From Pseudolactococcus chungangensis CAU 28 = DSM 22330 (GTDB lineage: Bacteria > Bacillota > Bacilli > Lactobacillales > Streptococcaceae): a DNA stretch of 64,000 nucleotides. Each line of letters starts with the position of its first letter. Within the stretch, counting starts at the first letter, position 1. Below, in pieces: positions 15,507-25,352 of this stretch. The stretch is from positions 1-64,000 of the forward strand of contig NZ_JXJT01000004.1 of assembly GCF_002441885.1 (NCBI RefSeq), written 5' to 3'. The notes under the pieces were generated by a model, which ran no database searches, was not told the origin of the DNA, and saw nothing but the letters and a program-made list of their open reading frames with translations. The position numbers were made by a program, and so were the translations under genes.

Positions 15507-17429
15507 ATGCAAGAAAATAAATATCTTTCTTTATTAGCTGAAAAGTATGAAACCAAGGACAAGGTTGCGAGTGAGTTGATTAACTTGGAGGCTATCCTTA
15601 ATTTGCCTAAAGGGACTGAGTTGTATATCAGTGATATTCATGCCGAATATAAAGCGTTTAACCACATCATTCGGACAGGTGCAGGAAATATTAAGGAAAA
15701 AATTGATGAGATTTTTGTCGATGAAGCGCCAGAGGAAATGGAGCGTTTGGCGATGCTCATTGCCTATCCGACGGATATGTTGCAACGTAAGCCAAAGGAT
15801 TTGGAGGCAGCCAATGAGTGGTCGAGTCAAACGATTAATCGTCTGATCAAGCTGTTACGTTTTCTGGGGACTAAATACTCTCGTTCTAAAGTTCGTAAGG
15901 CGGTTAACGAAGATTTCCGTTATTTTACGGAAGAATTAATGCTCAGTTTAGAGACGAATCAATCTGAGAAAGCAGATTATTATCAGCAAATCATTAAGCG
16001 TTTGATTGAGCTGAATCAGGCGGATAAATTTATCCGCAGTTTGTGTATGACGATTCAGCAGTTGACGGTTGACCATCTGCATGTGGTTGGAGACGTCTTT
16101 GACCGTGGTGCGGGCGCGGATAAGGTGATGGACCGTCTCATTCAGTTTCATAACGTGGATTTTCAGTGGGGCAACCATGATGTGCTGTGGATGGGGGCTT
16201 ATGCTGGGAATATGGCGAGTCTTGCAACGCTACTCAGAATTGCGGTGAAATATAACTATCTTTATGAGTTAGAAACTGCCTATTCTCTGAACTTGCGGCC
16301 ATTATTCTTGTTTGCTGAGGAACATTATGAACTGAATCCAGCTTTCAAACCGACAGCAAGACCGGACGATGAGTTGCTAGGCGTCGAAAATCAAGCACGC
16401 TTGACGAAAGTGCATCAGGCTTTGACCATGATTCAGTTCAAGCTAGAGGGGCAAATCATCGCGCGCCGGCCTGAGTTTGAAATGGCAGACCGTAATTTAT
16501 TAGAACAGATTGACTTTGCGCACAAAACCATTACCTTAAATGACAAAGAATATCCACTTGAGAACACATGCTTTCAAACCGTCTCACAGGCTCATCCTAA
16601 TGAGTTAACTGAAAGCGAGGCCTACGTCATGGCTGCTATCTTGTCGTCCCTACAAAAATCCGAAAAATTCCAGCGCCATATGCAGTTTCTAGTCGAAAAA
16701 GGCTCTGCCTACCTTGTTTATAACCGTCATTTGCTGTACCATGGTTGCATTCCTTTGAAAAGGGATGGCACTTTTTTAGCGATGAGGATTGGCGGTAATC
16801 TTTATTCAGGGAGAGCATTGCTTGATAAATTTGAAGAGCATATTAGGCGTGGGATTCGCCATACTGAGATTTATGATGATTACTCGACTGATTTGATGTG
16901 GTACGCCTGGGCTGGTAAATGTTCACCTTTATTCGGCCGCTCGTCCATGACAACATTTGAGCGCTATTTTATAGCAGATAAGCGCACGCATAAGGAAGGC
17001 GAAAATCCCTATTTTGCCTATCGAGAAAGACCAGAAACGATAGAGATGATTTTGGCAGAATTTGGCTTGAATGACCCACAATCAGTTGTCATTAACGGGC
17101 ATACACCAGTCAAAGTCGCAAGTGGCGAAAGTCCAATCAAAGCCAATGGGAAACTCATGGTGATAGATGGCGGTATGAGTAAAGCCTATCAGAAAACGAC
17201 AGGTATCGCAGGTTACTCGCTTTTAAATGACTCCTATGGTTTTAAAATCGTGACACACGCGCCTTTCACCTCTATTGAAGAAATTTTGGCTAAGGGTAAA
17301 GGCAACGAATCCTTAAAATATTTCTTAGAAGAAAAACCCAAACGTCGTTTGATTAAAGACACAACCATTGGTGATAAATTACGCGCTGATATTGTCGACC
17401 TGACAGATTTGATGGCTTATATGCCGTAA
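15507..17429 (+). CDS. fbp: Fructose-1,6-bisphosphatase, class III
   Basis: Gluconeogenic removal of the 1-phosphate from fructose-1,6-bisphosphate. At 640 aa it has the large size typical of Firmicute class III enzymes. Metallophosphatase motifs are visible: DIHAE (about 42), GDVFDRG (about 197) and GNHD (about 222), with GHTP and DGG late in the protein (about 533-555). The ATG follows AGGAAAGAAG. The gene is monocistronic, with its own extended -10 and a terminator at 17441. It provides fructose-6-phosphate for cell-wall precursors when cells grow on non-hexose carbon. Confidence 0.96.
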   Translation: MQENKYLSLLAEKYETKDKVASELINLEAILNLPKGTELYISDIHAEYKAFNHIIRTGAGNIKEKIDEIFVDEAPEEMERLAMLIAYPTDMLQRKPKDLEAANEWSSQTINRLIKLLRFLGTKYSRSKVRKAVNEDFRYFTEELMLSLETNQSEKADYYQQIIKRLIELNQADKFIRSLCMTIQQLTVDHLHVVGDVFDRGAGADKVMDRLIQFHNVDFQWGNHDVLWMGAYAGNMASLATLLRIAVKYNYLYELETAYSLNLRPLFLFAEEHYELNPAFKPTARPDDELLGVENQARLTKVHQALTMIQFKLEGQIIARRPEFEMADRNLLEQIDFAHKTITLNDKEYPLENTCFQTVSQAHPNELTESEAYVMAAILSSLQKSEKFQRHMQFLVEKGSAYLVYNRHLLYHGCIPLKRDGTFLAMRIGGNLYSGRALLDKFEEHIRRGIRHTEIYDDYSTDLMWYAWAGKCSPLFGRSSMTTFERYFIADKRTHKEGENPYFAYRERPETIEMILAEFGLNDPQSVVINGHTPVKVASGESPIKANGKLMVIDGGMSKAYQKTTGIAGYSLLNDSYGFKIVTHAPFTSIEEILAKGKGNESLKYFLEEKPKRRLIKDTTIGDKLRADIVDLTDLMAYMP

Positions 17430-17440
17430 TGATGAAGAGA

Positions 17441-17465
17441 AGTAAGCGTAAAGCTTGCTTTTTTT
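17441..17465 (+). terminator. Terminator after fbp
   Basis: AGTAAGC pairs with GCTTGCT (one G-U) across a 5-nt loop, followed by a T run. Confidence 0.7.
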
Positions 17466-17572
17466 GTATTTGATTTCATCATTAAAATACAGTGATGAAA
17501 GGTGATAATTAAGGTTTTTAATCATTCAGTACAGTCAATCAAAAATATAGACAAGCAATTTGAACTCATAGT

Positions 17573-18355
17573 CAACAACTCATTAATGTCGGCATTTCTG
17601 AGGCAAATATGATGGGGGTTGCGAGTGGCTTCAGTTTAACTGGACATATTCCTTTCTGTCATACCTTTGCACCTTTTGCGACACGACGTGCCTTTGACCA
17701 ACTATTCATTTCAGGTGGCTATGCGCAGACGACAATTAATATTTTCGGATCTGACCCAGGATTTGCTGTCGGACCAAATGGTGGCACACATACATCATGG
17801 GAAGATGTCGCCTTGATGCGTATGATTCCAAACAGTATCGTTTGTGACCCCACAGATGGCATCCAGCTCGCTTGGCTGATTCGCGAATTGGCAGATAAAG
17901 CAGGTATTCATTATATTCGTGCCAATCGTAAAGCTGTTCGCGAGGTTTATGAAACAGATGCAAGGTTTGAATTGGGTAAAGGCAATATCCTCAAACAAGG
18001 GAGACATATCGCTTTATTTGCATCAGGACAACTCATCAGTGAAACGTTAGATATTGCAGAAGAATTAGCATTAAAAGGGGCTGATGTAACGGTCGTAGAT
18101 ATGTTTACGATTAAACCACTTGATAACAATTTAGTTATTGAACTTTCTAAAACGCATGACTTGATCATTAGTATTGAAAATCATTCAGTCACAGGCGGTC
18201 TTGGAAGTGCAATTGCTGATGTCATAGCAGAAGCCGGTCTTAATGCTAAACTGTTAAAAATTGGCGTTAACGAAAGGTTTGGTCAAGTTGGTAGTCCTGA
18301 CTACTTACAAGATGAATTTGGTCTATCAAAGACAAAATCCAAGCAAAAATTTTAG
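17573..18355 (+). pseudogene. 5'-truncated transketolase, C-terminal subunit
   Basis: The frame encodes the pyrimidine-binding and C-terminal domains of a split transketolase (NVGISEANMMGVASGF at the start, then FGSDPGFAVGPNGGTH and ENHSVTGGLGSAIADV). The homologous frame is open upstream only to a TGA at about 17570, so some 50-60 N-terminal residues are missing, as is the companion N-terminal subunit normally encoded just upstream. ATG 17609 could be translated (GAGG 5 nt upstream) to give 248 aa, but the product would lack residues needed for thiamine diphosphate chemistry. Probably a remnant. A terminator follows at 18412. Confidence 0.75.
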
Positions 18356-18411
18356 ACTTTATAGATAAAGTTTAAAAAAATTTTTCACAATATTATCAAT
18401 TTCCGAACGAT

Positions 18412-18444
18412 AAACGTATATTTTGTAAAGATATACGTTTTTTT
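18412..18444 (+). terminator. Terminator after the transketolase remnant
   Basis: A 9-bp perfect stem (AAACGTATA/TATACGTTT) is followed by T residues. Confidence 0.8.
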
Positions 18445-18508
18445 GCTATCAAAAACCATTAAAAATCGTTAAAATTAACTTATCAACTAATATTTAAGGA
18501 GTGAGACA

Positions 18509-20053
18509 TTGACAAAACGAGCACTAATCAGCGTAAGTGATAAAACAGGTATTGTAGCATTTGCCGAAAAACTACGGGAACTGGGTTGGGAAATTATCTC
18601 AACTGGCGGCACGAAAACAGCGCTAGATGCTGCAGGTGTTGCAACCATTGCTATTGATGACGTAACAGGTTTCCCGGAGATGATGGATGGGCGCGTGAAA
18701 ACCTTGCACCCTAAAATTCATGGTGGCCTTTTGGCACGCCGCGACCTCGATACACACGTTTCAGCCATGAAAAATCACGACATCTCGCCGATTGACCTTG
18801 TTGTTGTCAACCTCTATCCTTTCAAAGAAACGATTCTCAAACCAGATGTAACCTATGCTGATGCAGTTGAAAACATCGATATTGGTGGTCCCTCAATGCT
18901 ACGCTCTGCTGCGAAAAACCATGCTAGCGTAACGGTTGTTGTTGACCCGACCGACTATGATATCGTTCTGACAGAGTTTGCTGAAAATGGTGATACGACT
19001 TATGAAACGCGTCAAAAATTAGCAGCGAAAGTCTTCCGTCACACAGCTGCTTATGATGCCTTGATTGCAGAATATTTCACAGCGCAAGTTGGCGTTGATA
19101 AGCCAGAAAAATTAACCTTGACTTACGACCTAAAACAGCCTATGCGTTATGGCGAAAATCCACAACAAAATGCTGATTTTTACGAATCAGCATTGCCGAC
19201 GGACTACTCAATTGCTCAAGCCAAACAACTTAACGGTAAGGAACTGTCCTTTAATAATATCCGTGATGCCGATGCAGCGATTCGCATCATTCGTGACTTT
19301 ACAGCGCCGACTGTTGTCGCTTTGAAACATATGAATCCTTGTGGTATTGGAACCGCTGAGACGATTGAAAAAGCTTGGGACTATGCTTATGAAGCAGACC
19401 CAGTTTCAATTTTTGGTGGGATTGTTGTCCTCAATCGTGAAGTTGATGCTGCAACTGCTGAAAAAATGCATCCGATTTTCCTTGAAATTATTATCGCACC
19501 TAGCTATTCTGATTCAGCCTTAGCTATCTTGACTAATAAGAAGAAAAATTTGCGGATTCTAGCTTTGAATTTTGAGCAACAAAAAGTGTCTGAAAGTCAA
19601 AAAGAAGTTACTGGTGTTTTAGGCGGTTTACTTGTTCAAGACCAAGATACGACAGTTGAACTACAAGACAGTTGGGAAATTGTGACCAAACGTCAACCTA
19701 CAGCAGTAGAAATTGAGGCACTTGAGTTTGCTTGGCGCTCTGTCAAATATGTTAAATCTAACGGTATTATCATTACAAACAATCACCAAACTTTAGGCGT
19801 TGGACCTGGTCAGACTAACCGCGTTGCCTCTGTTAAAATTGCCATTGAACAGGCAGCAGACCGACTTGATGGTGCCGTCCTTGCCTCAGATGCTTTCTTC
19901 CCCTTTGCAGATAATGTCGAAGAAATTGCCAAAGCAGGAATCAAAGCGATTATCCAACCCGGTGGTTCGGTACGTGACCAAGATGCGATTGACGAGGCAG
20001 ATAAACACGGTATTGCCATGGTCTTCACGGGAGCACGGCATTTCCGTCATTAA
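18509..20053 (+). CDS. purH: Bifunctional AICAR transformylase / IMP cyclohydrolase
   Basis: Catalyses the last two steps of IMP synthesis. The N-terminal IMP cyclohydrolase (MGS-like) domain begins [12 protein letters not shown] and contains [13 protein letters not shown] near 70. The C-terminal transformylase domain carries KHMNPCG (about 272-278) and ends FTGARHFRH. At 514 aa the protein is full length. The TTG at 18509 has GGAGTGAG upstream. No other de novo purine gene is adjacent, so it is either the end of a pur cluster broken in this lineage or an isolated gene. Terminator at 20076. Confidence 0.96.
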   Translation: MTKRALISVSDKTGIVAFAEKLRELGWEIISTGGTKTALDAAGVATIAIDDVTGFPEMMDGRVKTLHPKIHGGLLARRDLDTHVSAMKNHDISPIDLVVVNLYPFKETILKPDVTYADAVENIDIGGPSMLRSAAKNHASVTVVVDPTDYDIVLTEFAENGDTTYETRQKLAAKVFRHTAAYDALIAEYFTAQVGVDKPEKLTLTYDLKQPMRYGENPQQNADFYESALPTDYSIAQAKQLNGKELSFNNIRDADAAIRIIRDFTAPTVVALKHMNPCGIGTAETIEKAWDYAYEADPVSIFGGIVVLNREVDAATAEKMHPIFLEIIIAPSYSDSALAILTNKKKNLRILALNFEQQKVSESQKEVTGVLGGLLVQDQDTTVELQDSWEIVTKRQPTAVEIEALEFAWRSVKYVKSNGIIITNNHQTLGVGPGQTNRVASVKIAIEQAADRLDGAVLASDAFFPFADNVEEIAKAGIKAIIQPGGSVRDQDAIDEADKHGIAMVFTGARHFRH

Positions 20054-20075
20054 GATAAACCTTTATAATTGAATC

Positions 20076-20112
20076 AAAAAATCAGAAGCAATTACTGTTT
20101 CTGATTTTTTTT
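20076..20112 (+). terminator. Terminator after purH
   Basis: The stem AAAAATCAGAA/TTCTGATTTTT is followed by T residues. Confidence 0.8.
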
Positions 20113-20147
20113 ATTCAGTTGCCATCTATTTATTCGCAAAAACGCAA

Positions 20148-20184
20148 AGAAAACGTTTACATTTCAAAAGTGTTCTGCTATACT
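20148..20184 (+). promoter_or_regulatory. Promoter with overlapping cre site, sucrose phosphorylase gene
   Basis: AGAAAACGTTTACA (20148-20161) matches the CcpA cre consensus at 13 of 14 positions. Its last six bases (TTTACA) form the -35 of a promoter with a 17-nt spacer and an extended -10, TGC-TATACT (20176-20184). CcpA binding here should repress. Confidence 0.75.
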
Positions 20185-20224
20185 ATAAATATCAAACGAT
20201 TGACAAAAATCAAAAGGAGAAAAT

Positions 20225-21670
20225 ATGCCAATTCAAAACAAAGTCATGTTGATTACTTATGCTGATAGTCTTGGAAAAAATCTAAAAGACCTTCAAAAAA
20301 TTCTTGCGGAAGATTTAAAAGGTGCGATTGGTGGTGTTCACTTGTTGCCTTTCTTTCCCTCTACAGGTGATAGGGGGTTTGCGCCCCAAGATTATCGACA
20401 AGTCGATAGCGCTTTTGGTAATTGGCAAGATGTCGAAGCCATTGGTGAAGATTATTATTTAATGTTTGATTTTATGATTAATCATTTATCGCGTCAGAGT
20501 CCTGAATTTATTGATTTTAAAGAAAAGAAAGAGGCATCTGAATTTGCCAATCTCTTCTTACGCAATCAAAATTTCTGGCCTGAAAATCGACCAACTCAAG
20601 CAGATATTGATTTAATCTATAAACGTAAAGATAAAGCACCTTTCCAAGAGGTGAGCTTTAGAGATGGTACGACTGAGTTAGTATGGAATACTTTTGGAGA
20701 AGAGCAAATTGACCTTGATGTGACTCAAAATGTGACACGAAAATTCATCAAAGAAACCTTGGAACAGTTGATTGACCATGGATGTGATATTGTACGTCTA
20801 GACGCCTTTGCTTATGCGATTAAGAAATTAGATACCAATGATTTCTTTGTTGAGCCAGAAATTTGGGACTTGTTAAACGATGTCAGAAAAATCACTATAG
20901 CAAAGGGGTGTGAAATTCTACCAGAAATTCATGAACATTATAGCATTCAACATAAAATTGCTGACCATGATTTTTATATTTATGATTTCGCCTTGCCAAT
21001 GGTTAGTCTTTATACGCTCTATTCTGGTCAAACTAAGCAACTTGCTAAATGGTTAAAGATGTCGCCAATGAAACAATTTACAACCCTTGATACGCATGAT
21101 GGGATTGGTGTTGTTGATGCCAAGGATATTCTCACAGATGAAGAGACCTCATATACTTCTGAGGAACTGTACAAGGTCGGTGCCAACGTCAAGAAAATAT
21201 TCTCATCGGAAGCCTATAATAACTTGGATATTTATCAAATTAATTCAACTTACTATTCAGCTTTAGGTGACAATGATGATGCTTACTTGCTAGCGCGTGC
21301 TTTCCAAGTTTTTGCACCAGGCATTCCTCAAGTATACTACGTTGGTCTATTAGCAGGGCAAAACGACCTTGACTTGCTTGAGTCTTCAAAGGAAGGCCGC
21401 AATATTAACCGACATTATTATGAAGTAGATGAAGTTAAAACAGAACTTAAACGTCCTGTTGTTCAAAAATTGCTGAATTTACTGAAATTCCGAAATACGA
21501 CACAAGCTTTTGACCTTGATGGCGGTATTGAAATTGAAACGCCAAGTGAGACTGACATCGTCATCACTCGTTTTGATGCAGCTAGGGAAAGTGTCGCTGT
21601 TTTAACGGCTAATGCCAAATCCTACACTTTTGAAATCACGCTGAATGGCGAAAAGATGACACTTTTATGA
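20225..21670 (+). CDS. gtfA: Sucrose phosphorylase (GH13)
   Basis: Splits sucrose with phosphate into glucose-1-phosphate and fructose in the cytoplasm. At 481 aa it matches the GtfA length. Motifs: [13 protein letters not shown] near 40, nucleophile Asp193 in VRLDAFAY, acid/base Glu234 in LPEIHEHY, and DTHDGIG. It is monocistronic under a promoter with an overlapping cre box, with AAAGGAGA as ribosome binding site. Its stop codon TGA doubles as the TG of the next extended -10 (21668-21676). The fructose produced can use the fructokinase at 13821. A sucrose-6'-phosphate phosphorylase is an alternative specificity. Confidence 0.93.
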   Translation: MPIQNKVMLITYADSLGKNLKDLQKILAEDLKGAIGGVHLLPFFPSTGDRGFAPQDYRQVDSAFGNWQDVEAIGEDYYLMFDFMINHLSRQSPEFIDFKEKKEASEFANLFLRNQNFWPENRPTQADIDLIYKRKDKAPFQEVSFRDGTTELVWNTFGEEQIDLDVTQNVTRKFIKETLEQLIDHGCDIVRLDAFAYAIKKLDTNDFFVEPEIWDLLNDVRKITIAKGCEILPEIHEHYSIQHKIADHDFYIYDFALPMVSLYTLYSGQTKQLAKWLKMSPMKQFTTLDTHDGIGVVDAKDILTDEETSYTSEELYKVGANVKKIFSSEAYNNLDIYQINSTYYSALGDNDDAYLLARAFQVFAPGIPQVYYVGLLAGQNDLDLLESSKEGRNINRHYYEVDEVKTELKRPVVQKLLNLLKFRNTTQAFDLDGGIEIETPSETDIVITRFDAARESVAVLTANAKSYTFEITLNGEKMTLL

Positions 21671-21755
21671 TATAATTTAAGGGTTAGCAAGTGGCTAAAA
21701 TGCTTACATGATAGATGTCTATTGATGTAAAACAAATTGGGAATGAGGGTTTGAC

Positions 21756-22745
21756 ATGACAGTTTTGATTTTAGGGGGTGCAGGATATATCGGTAGCCAT
21801 GCAACGGATGAATTTCTTGCGCGTGGTTATGATGTTGCAGTTGTTGATAATTTGTCGACTGGTCATCGTGCAGCGGTAGCAGATAAGGCTAGATTTTATG
21901 AGGGGGACATTCGGGACAAAGCCTTTTTGTCGGCTGTTTTTACCAAGGAAAAAAATATCGAAGGTGTGATGCACTTCTGTGCCTATTCTTTAGTGGGTGA
22001 GTCTATGACAAAACCGCTCATGTATTTCGAAAACAATGTCGGTGGTGCGATGACACTACTTGAAGTGATGCAAAACTTTGAGGTTAAACATATTGTTTTC
22101 TCAAGTACGGCAGCAACATTTGGTATTCCAGAAGAGATGCCGATCACGGAAAAAACACCTCAAAAACCAATCAATCCTTATGGTGAAAGCAAACTCATCA
22201 TGGAAAAAATGATGGCTTGGCAAGCTGCTGCGACTAGTATGACTTATGTTGCCCTACGTTATTTCAATGTTGCTGGAGCCAAACATGACGGTTCTATTGG
22301 AGAAGCACATAAAAACGAAACACATTTGATTCCGATTATCTTGCAAGTTGCCCTCGGTCAACGCGACAAAATCATGATTTATGGCGATGATTACAAGACT
22401 GAAGATGGCACTTGTGTTCGTGATTATATTGGCATGACAGATTTAATTGATGCGCATATTAAGGCACTTGAATACCTGAAATCAGGCGGTCAATCCGATG
22501 CCTTTAATTTAGGGACAAAAACAGGTTATTCAAACCTACAAGTTCTAGAGACAGCACGTCAAGTGACTGGCCATGCTATCCCAGCTGAAATGGGTTCACG
22601 TCGAGTTGGTGACCCAGATGCTTTGGTGGCAGATAGCAGTAAAGCACAAGAAATCCTCGCTTGGACACCTACAGAAAAACTAGCAGACATCATCCAAAAT
22701 GCTTGGACATGGCATCAGAAACATCCGAATGGGTATGAAGATTGA
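21756..22745 (+). CDS. galE: UDP-glucose 4-epimerase
   Basis: Interconverts UDP-glucose and UDP-galactose. The N-terminal NAD-binding GGAGYIGSH (7-15) and the SDR catalytic pair Tyr142/Lys146 (NPYGESK) are present; 329 aa is the normal length. The ATG has GAGGG upstream. An extended -10 (21668-21676) overlaps the stop of the sucrose phosphorylase gene, so the leader is about 72 nt. No other Leloir genes are adjacent, which suggests a role in polysaccharide precursors together with galU at 32930. Terminator at 22756. Confidence 0.95.
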   Translation: MTVLILGGAGYIGSHATDEFLARGYDVAVVDNLSTGHRAAVADKARFYEGDIRDKAFLSAVFTKEKNIEGVMHFCAYSLVGESMTKPLMYFENNVGGAMTLLEVMQNFEVKHIVFSSTAATFGIPEEMPITEKTPQKPINPYGESKLIMEKMMAWQAAATSMTYVALRYFNVAGAKHDGSIGEAHKNETHLIPIILQVALGQRDKIMIYGDDYKTEDGTCVRDYIGMTDLIDAHIKALEYLKSGGQSDAFNLGTKTGYSNLQVLETARQVTGHAIPAEMGSRRVGDPDALVADSSKAQEILAWTPTEKLADIIQNAWTWHQKHPNGYED

Positions 22746-22755
22746 TAGTAATTTG

Positions 22756-22782
22756 AAAACACGCGCAGTTAGCGTGTTTTTG
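22756..22782 (+). terminator. Terminator after galE
   Basis: A 9-bp perfect stem (AAAACACGC/GCGTGTTTT) with a 7-nt loop and T run. Confidence 0.85.
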
Positions 22783-22855
22783 TTTGGCATTTTTTAGAAC
22801 TACTCAAATTTAAATCGGATAGTCTTTTGAGTCGTTCAAAAAATAATCTTTTTTC

Positions 22856-22907
22856 TTGACAAAATGAACAGGCACCTGTATAATTATTTTTACAAAGGTA
22901 CCTGTTT
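22856..22907 (+). promoter_or_regulatory. Efflux-pump promoter with two palindromic operators
   Basis: TTGACA (22856-22861), a 17-nt spacer and TATAAT (22879-22884) form a consensus promoter. The palindrome ACAGG-CA-CCTGT (22868-22879) fills the spacer, and a second copy, AAAGGTACCTGTTT (22894-22907), covers the start of transcription. A third, perfect copy lies at 23746-23759. The MarR protein encoded at 24723 is the likely ligand (inference). Confidence 0.75.
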
Positions 22908-22943
22908 AATTTCAACAGGAAATAAAAAGAAAAGAGAACGCTT

Positions 22944-23888
22944 ATGATGGACACTAATGAAATCGCAATCCAAGTCAAGGGACTAACTAAAATTTTCAAA
23001 GGTAAAAAAGCTGTTGATCATGTCGACTTGACGATTCAAAAAGGTGAAGTATTCGCCATTTTGGGTCCGAACGGTGCGGGCAAGACAACGACAGTCCGCA
23101 TGATGTCAACCCTACTCAAAGCTGACGGGGGCACAATCGAAATTTTCGGTCACGATGCTCGAAAAGAAGCAGCAGAAGTCAGAAAGCATATCGGTTTGAC
23201 TGGGCAATATGCCTCAGTTGACGAAGATTTAACAGCTTGGGAAAACTTGATGATTTTTACTGCGCTAAATGGTTTGAACAAGCAAGAAGCGAAAGCAAAA
23301 GCAACACAGCTACTAGAAGATTTTACCTTGCTAGAGGCTAAGGACAACCAAATCAGAAATTTTTCAGGTGGTATGCGTCGTCGTCTAGATTTAGCGGTCA
23401 GTCTCATCGCCAATCCGCCACTAGTTTTCCTTGATGAACCGACAACGGGACTTGACCCTAGGACACGTGAACAAATGTGGGATGTGATTCGTGAGATGAT
23501 AGCGAAAGGGACAACAGTCTTACTTACGACGCAATATTTGGAAGAAGCTGATCAATTGGCTGACCATATTGCCTTGATTGATAAAGGAAAACTTGTCATT
23601 GAGGGAACACCAGATGAACTCAAACGTGAAGTTGGCGAGTTGAAATTCATTGTCAAATTTGATGGCAATGCGACAAATGCAGGGATTGCATTAATCAAAG
23701 AAGTTTTTGACCGGTCATCAGAACTTGTCATAAATGGCAATGAAATACAGGTACCTGTAGAGAATACGCTGCAAATTTCTGATTTCTTTGTCAAAGCAGA
23801 GCAAAGAAAAATCGAAATCAAAGTATTTTCAATGCAAAAACCAACACTTGATGATGTCTTCTTTAAGTTAACCGAAGAAAATAAATAA
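22944..23888 (+). CDS. ABC-2 type exporter ATPase (multidrug, DrrA-like)
   Basis: A 314-aa ATP-binding subunit of a drug-efflux ABC transporter. Walker A GPNGAGKTT (about 40-48), the signature FSGGMRRRLD (about 140), Walker B LVFLDEPTTGLDP and a DrrA-like C-terminal region (about 225-310) are visible. ATG at 22944 or 22947. It is followed 13 nt later by its permease, and a MarR regulator comes next. The promoter holds two copies of the AGGTACCT palindrome, and a third copy lies inside this gene at 23746-23759, so induction by a drug-like ligand through MarR is likely. Confidence 0.93.
   Translation: MMDTNEIAIQVKGLTKIFKGKKAVDHVDLTIQKGEVFAILGPNGAGKTTTVRMMSTLLKADGGTIEIFGHDARKEAAEVRKHIGLTGQYASVDEDLTAWENLMIFTALNGLNKQEAKAKATQLLEDFTLLEAKDNQIRNFSGGMRRRLDLAVSLIANPPLVFLDEPTTGLDPRTREQMWDVIREMIAKGTTVLLTTQYLEEADQLADHIALIDKGKLVIEGTPDELKREVGELKFIVKFDGNATNAGIALIKEVFDRSSELVINGNEIQVPVENTLQISDFFVKAEQRKIEIKVFSMQKPTLDDVFFKLTEENK
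23746..23759. promoter_or_regulatory. Intragenic perfect 14-bp palindrome, third efflux operator copy
   Basis: TACAGGTACCTGTA is fully self-complementary and shares its core with the two promoter copies about 850-880 bp upstream. It may allow looping or block elongation. Confidence 0.55.
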
Positions 23889-23901
23889 AAGGACGAAAAA
23901 A

Positions 23902-24681
23902 ATGAAAAATACACTTAAACGCTTGACTAAAGCATGTCGTGATACACTGACTTTTGCGAAACGTAGTCTACTTAAAATCTATCACAACCCAGAAAAACTT
24001 TTTGATGTGACCTTTACTCCAGTCCTGTTTACCCTGATGTTCGCCTATCTCTTTGGCGGTGCGATAGCAGGAGATATGAAAAATTACTTGTCGACTTTGA
24101 TTCCGGGTATTCTCGTCCAAAGCCTACTGACAGCGACATCAGCAACAGGCGTACAAATGCGAGAAGATATTGAAAAAGGCGTGTTCGATCGATTTAAATC
24201 CTTACCCATCGCACGTATTACACCACTTGCAGGACCACTTGTTGCTGACCTTGTACGTTATCTGCTATGTACGGGCTTTGTCATCGTAACTGGACTTATC
24301 CTAGGCTGGCATATCGGTGGTAGCTTTGTCGCCGTCATCCTTGCCATCATTCTCGCTGTCTTTTTTAGCTGGTCAATCAGTTGGATTTTTGCCTTTATTG
24401 GGCAAGTTATCACAAGTTCAGCAGCGATTACAGGCATCTCCATGACTGTGATGATGCTTTTGACCTTCCTCTCAAATGCCTTTATACCAGTTAAAACCTT
24501 GCCAAAATTTTTACAAGCTTTCGTCAATCTCAATCCAGTTAGCCATTTTGTAACGGCACTTCGCGACTTGCTCAATAATGGCGCTATTCACTCAAATTTT
24601 TGGCTACTTTTAGGCTTAAGTCTTGTCATTGTTGTCATCTTTGCCCCATTGACAACTATCAAATATAGCAAAACCATCTGA
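23902..24681 (+). CDS. ABC-2 type exporter permease (DrrB-like)
   Basis: A 259-aa membrane subunit with about six hydrophobic segments and the ABC-2 pattern: an N-terminal region ending PEKLFDVTFTPVLFTLMF, a loop ATGVQMREDIEKGVFDRFKS, and the late LNPVSHFVTALRDLL segment. ATG with AAAGGACGAAAA upstream. It forms the pump with the ATPase at 22944. Its transported compound cannot be read from the sequence. Confidence 0.93.
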   Translation: MKNTLKRLTKACRDTLTFAKRSLLKIYHNPEKLFDVTFTPVLFTLMFAYLFGGAIAGDMKNYLSTLIPGILVQSLLTATSATGVQMREDIEKGVFDRFKSLPIARITPLAGPLVADLVRYLLCTGFVIVTGLILGWHIGGSFVAVILAIILAVFFSWSISWIFAFIGQVITSSAAITGISMTVMMLLTFLSNAFIPVKTLPKFLQAFVNLNPVSHFVTALRDLLNNGAIHSNFWLLLGLSLVIVVIFAPLTTIKYSKTI

Positions 24682-24686
24682 TATTT

Positions 24687-24695
24687 TGATATAAT
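24687..24695 (+). promoter_or_regulatory. Extended -10 promoter of the marR-type gene
   Basis: TGATATAAT lies 27 nt upstream of the ATG at 24723; a ribosome binding site (GAGGTAA) lies between. The regulator can thus be made independently of the pump genes. Confidence 0.7.
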
Positions 24696-24722
24696 AATGG
24701 TACACATAAACTGAGGTAAATC

Positions 24723-25250
24723 ATGGCTAATATATCAAAAGAATTATACGACAATTTGGGAAAATTGCTACGCTTTTTTCGACAACCCTTCCCACCGGGC
24801 GGCCCCGGCGGCAGAAGAGGTGCTGAAAACAATGCGCAAACGCGCGTGCTTCAATTTTTGAGTGCCAGTGGTGCCGCTAAAACAACAGGCGAAATCGCTG
24901 AAAAACTCGAAATTCGCCAGCAATCCGCCTCAGAACTCGTCAGCAAATTAGAGAAAAAAGCCTTGGTCGAAAAGACCAAAGATGCCAAGGACAAGCGTGT
25001 GACCCTGGTCACTATGACTGAATTAGGACGTGAGGCCGCAGAAAAGTTCACCATGCAAGACAATGATTTCTATGGTCAATTTTTCGATGTTTTGACTGAC
25101 GACGAACAAGTCGAACTGAATCGTCTTGTCCAAAAACTCTTTGACGGCAAATTTGACCAATATACGCCAAATCGCAAAGAAGGCTTTGTCGCAGCAGTCA
25201 AGAGACGCGAACAACTGAAACGTGATTTACGAAAAAAAAGAGACTTTTAA
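24723..25250 (+). CDS. MarR-family regulator of the efflux pump
   Basis: A 175-aa winged-helix regulator. The winged HTH is clear at about 55-110 (TTGEIAEKLEIRQQSASELV and the wing KDAKDKRVTLVTMTELGRE). An unusual Pro/Gly-rich stretch (PFPPGGPGGRRG, about 23-34) precedes it, and a long basic tail (RREQLKRDLRKKRDF) follows. MarR proteins bind palindromes and release them on ligand binding; the AGGTACCT repeats upstream of and within the pump operon are the obvious candidate sites. It is transcribed from its own extended -10. Confidence 0.9.
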   Translation: MANISKELYDNLGKLLRFFRQPFPPGGPGGRRGAENNAQTRVLQFLSASGAAKTTGEIAEKLEIRQQSASELVSKLEKKALVEKTKDAKDKRVTLVTMTELGREAAEKFTMQDNDFYGQFFDVLTDDEQVELNRLVQKLFDGKFDQYTPNRKEGFVAAVKRREQLKRDLRKKRDF

Positions 25251-25270
25251 ACGCATTCTCGAAAGTATCA

Positions 25271-25325
25271 AAATAGACAAACCGCACGTTGTTCGTTTTG
25301 AGAACAACGTGCGGTTTGTCTATTT
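25271..25325. terminator. Bidirectional terminator, 24-bp perfect hairpin
   Basis: Two 24-nt arms (25271-25294 and 25302-25325) are exact reverse complements around a 7-nt loop, with A- and T-rich flanks. It separates the convergent marR-type gene and dltD. Confidence 0.9.
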
Positions 25326-25352
25326 TATTATTGGAAAATGATGCTGGATACT

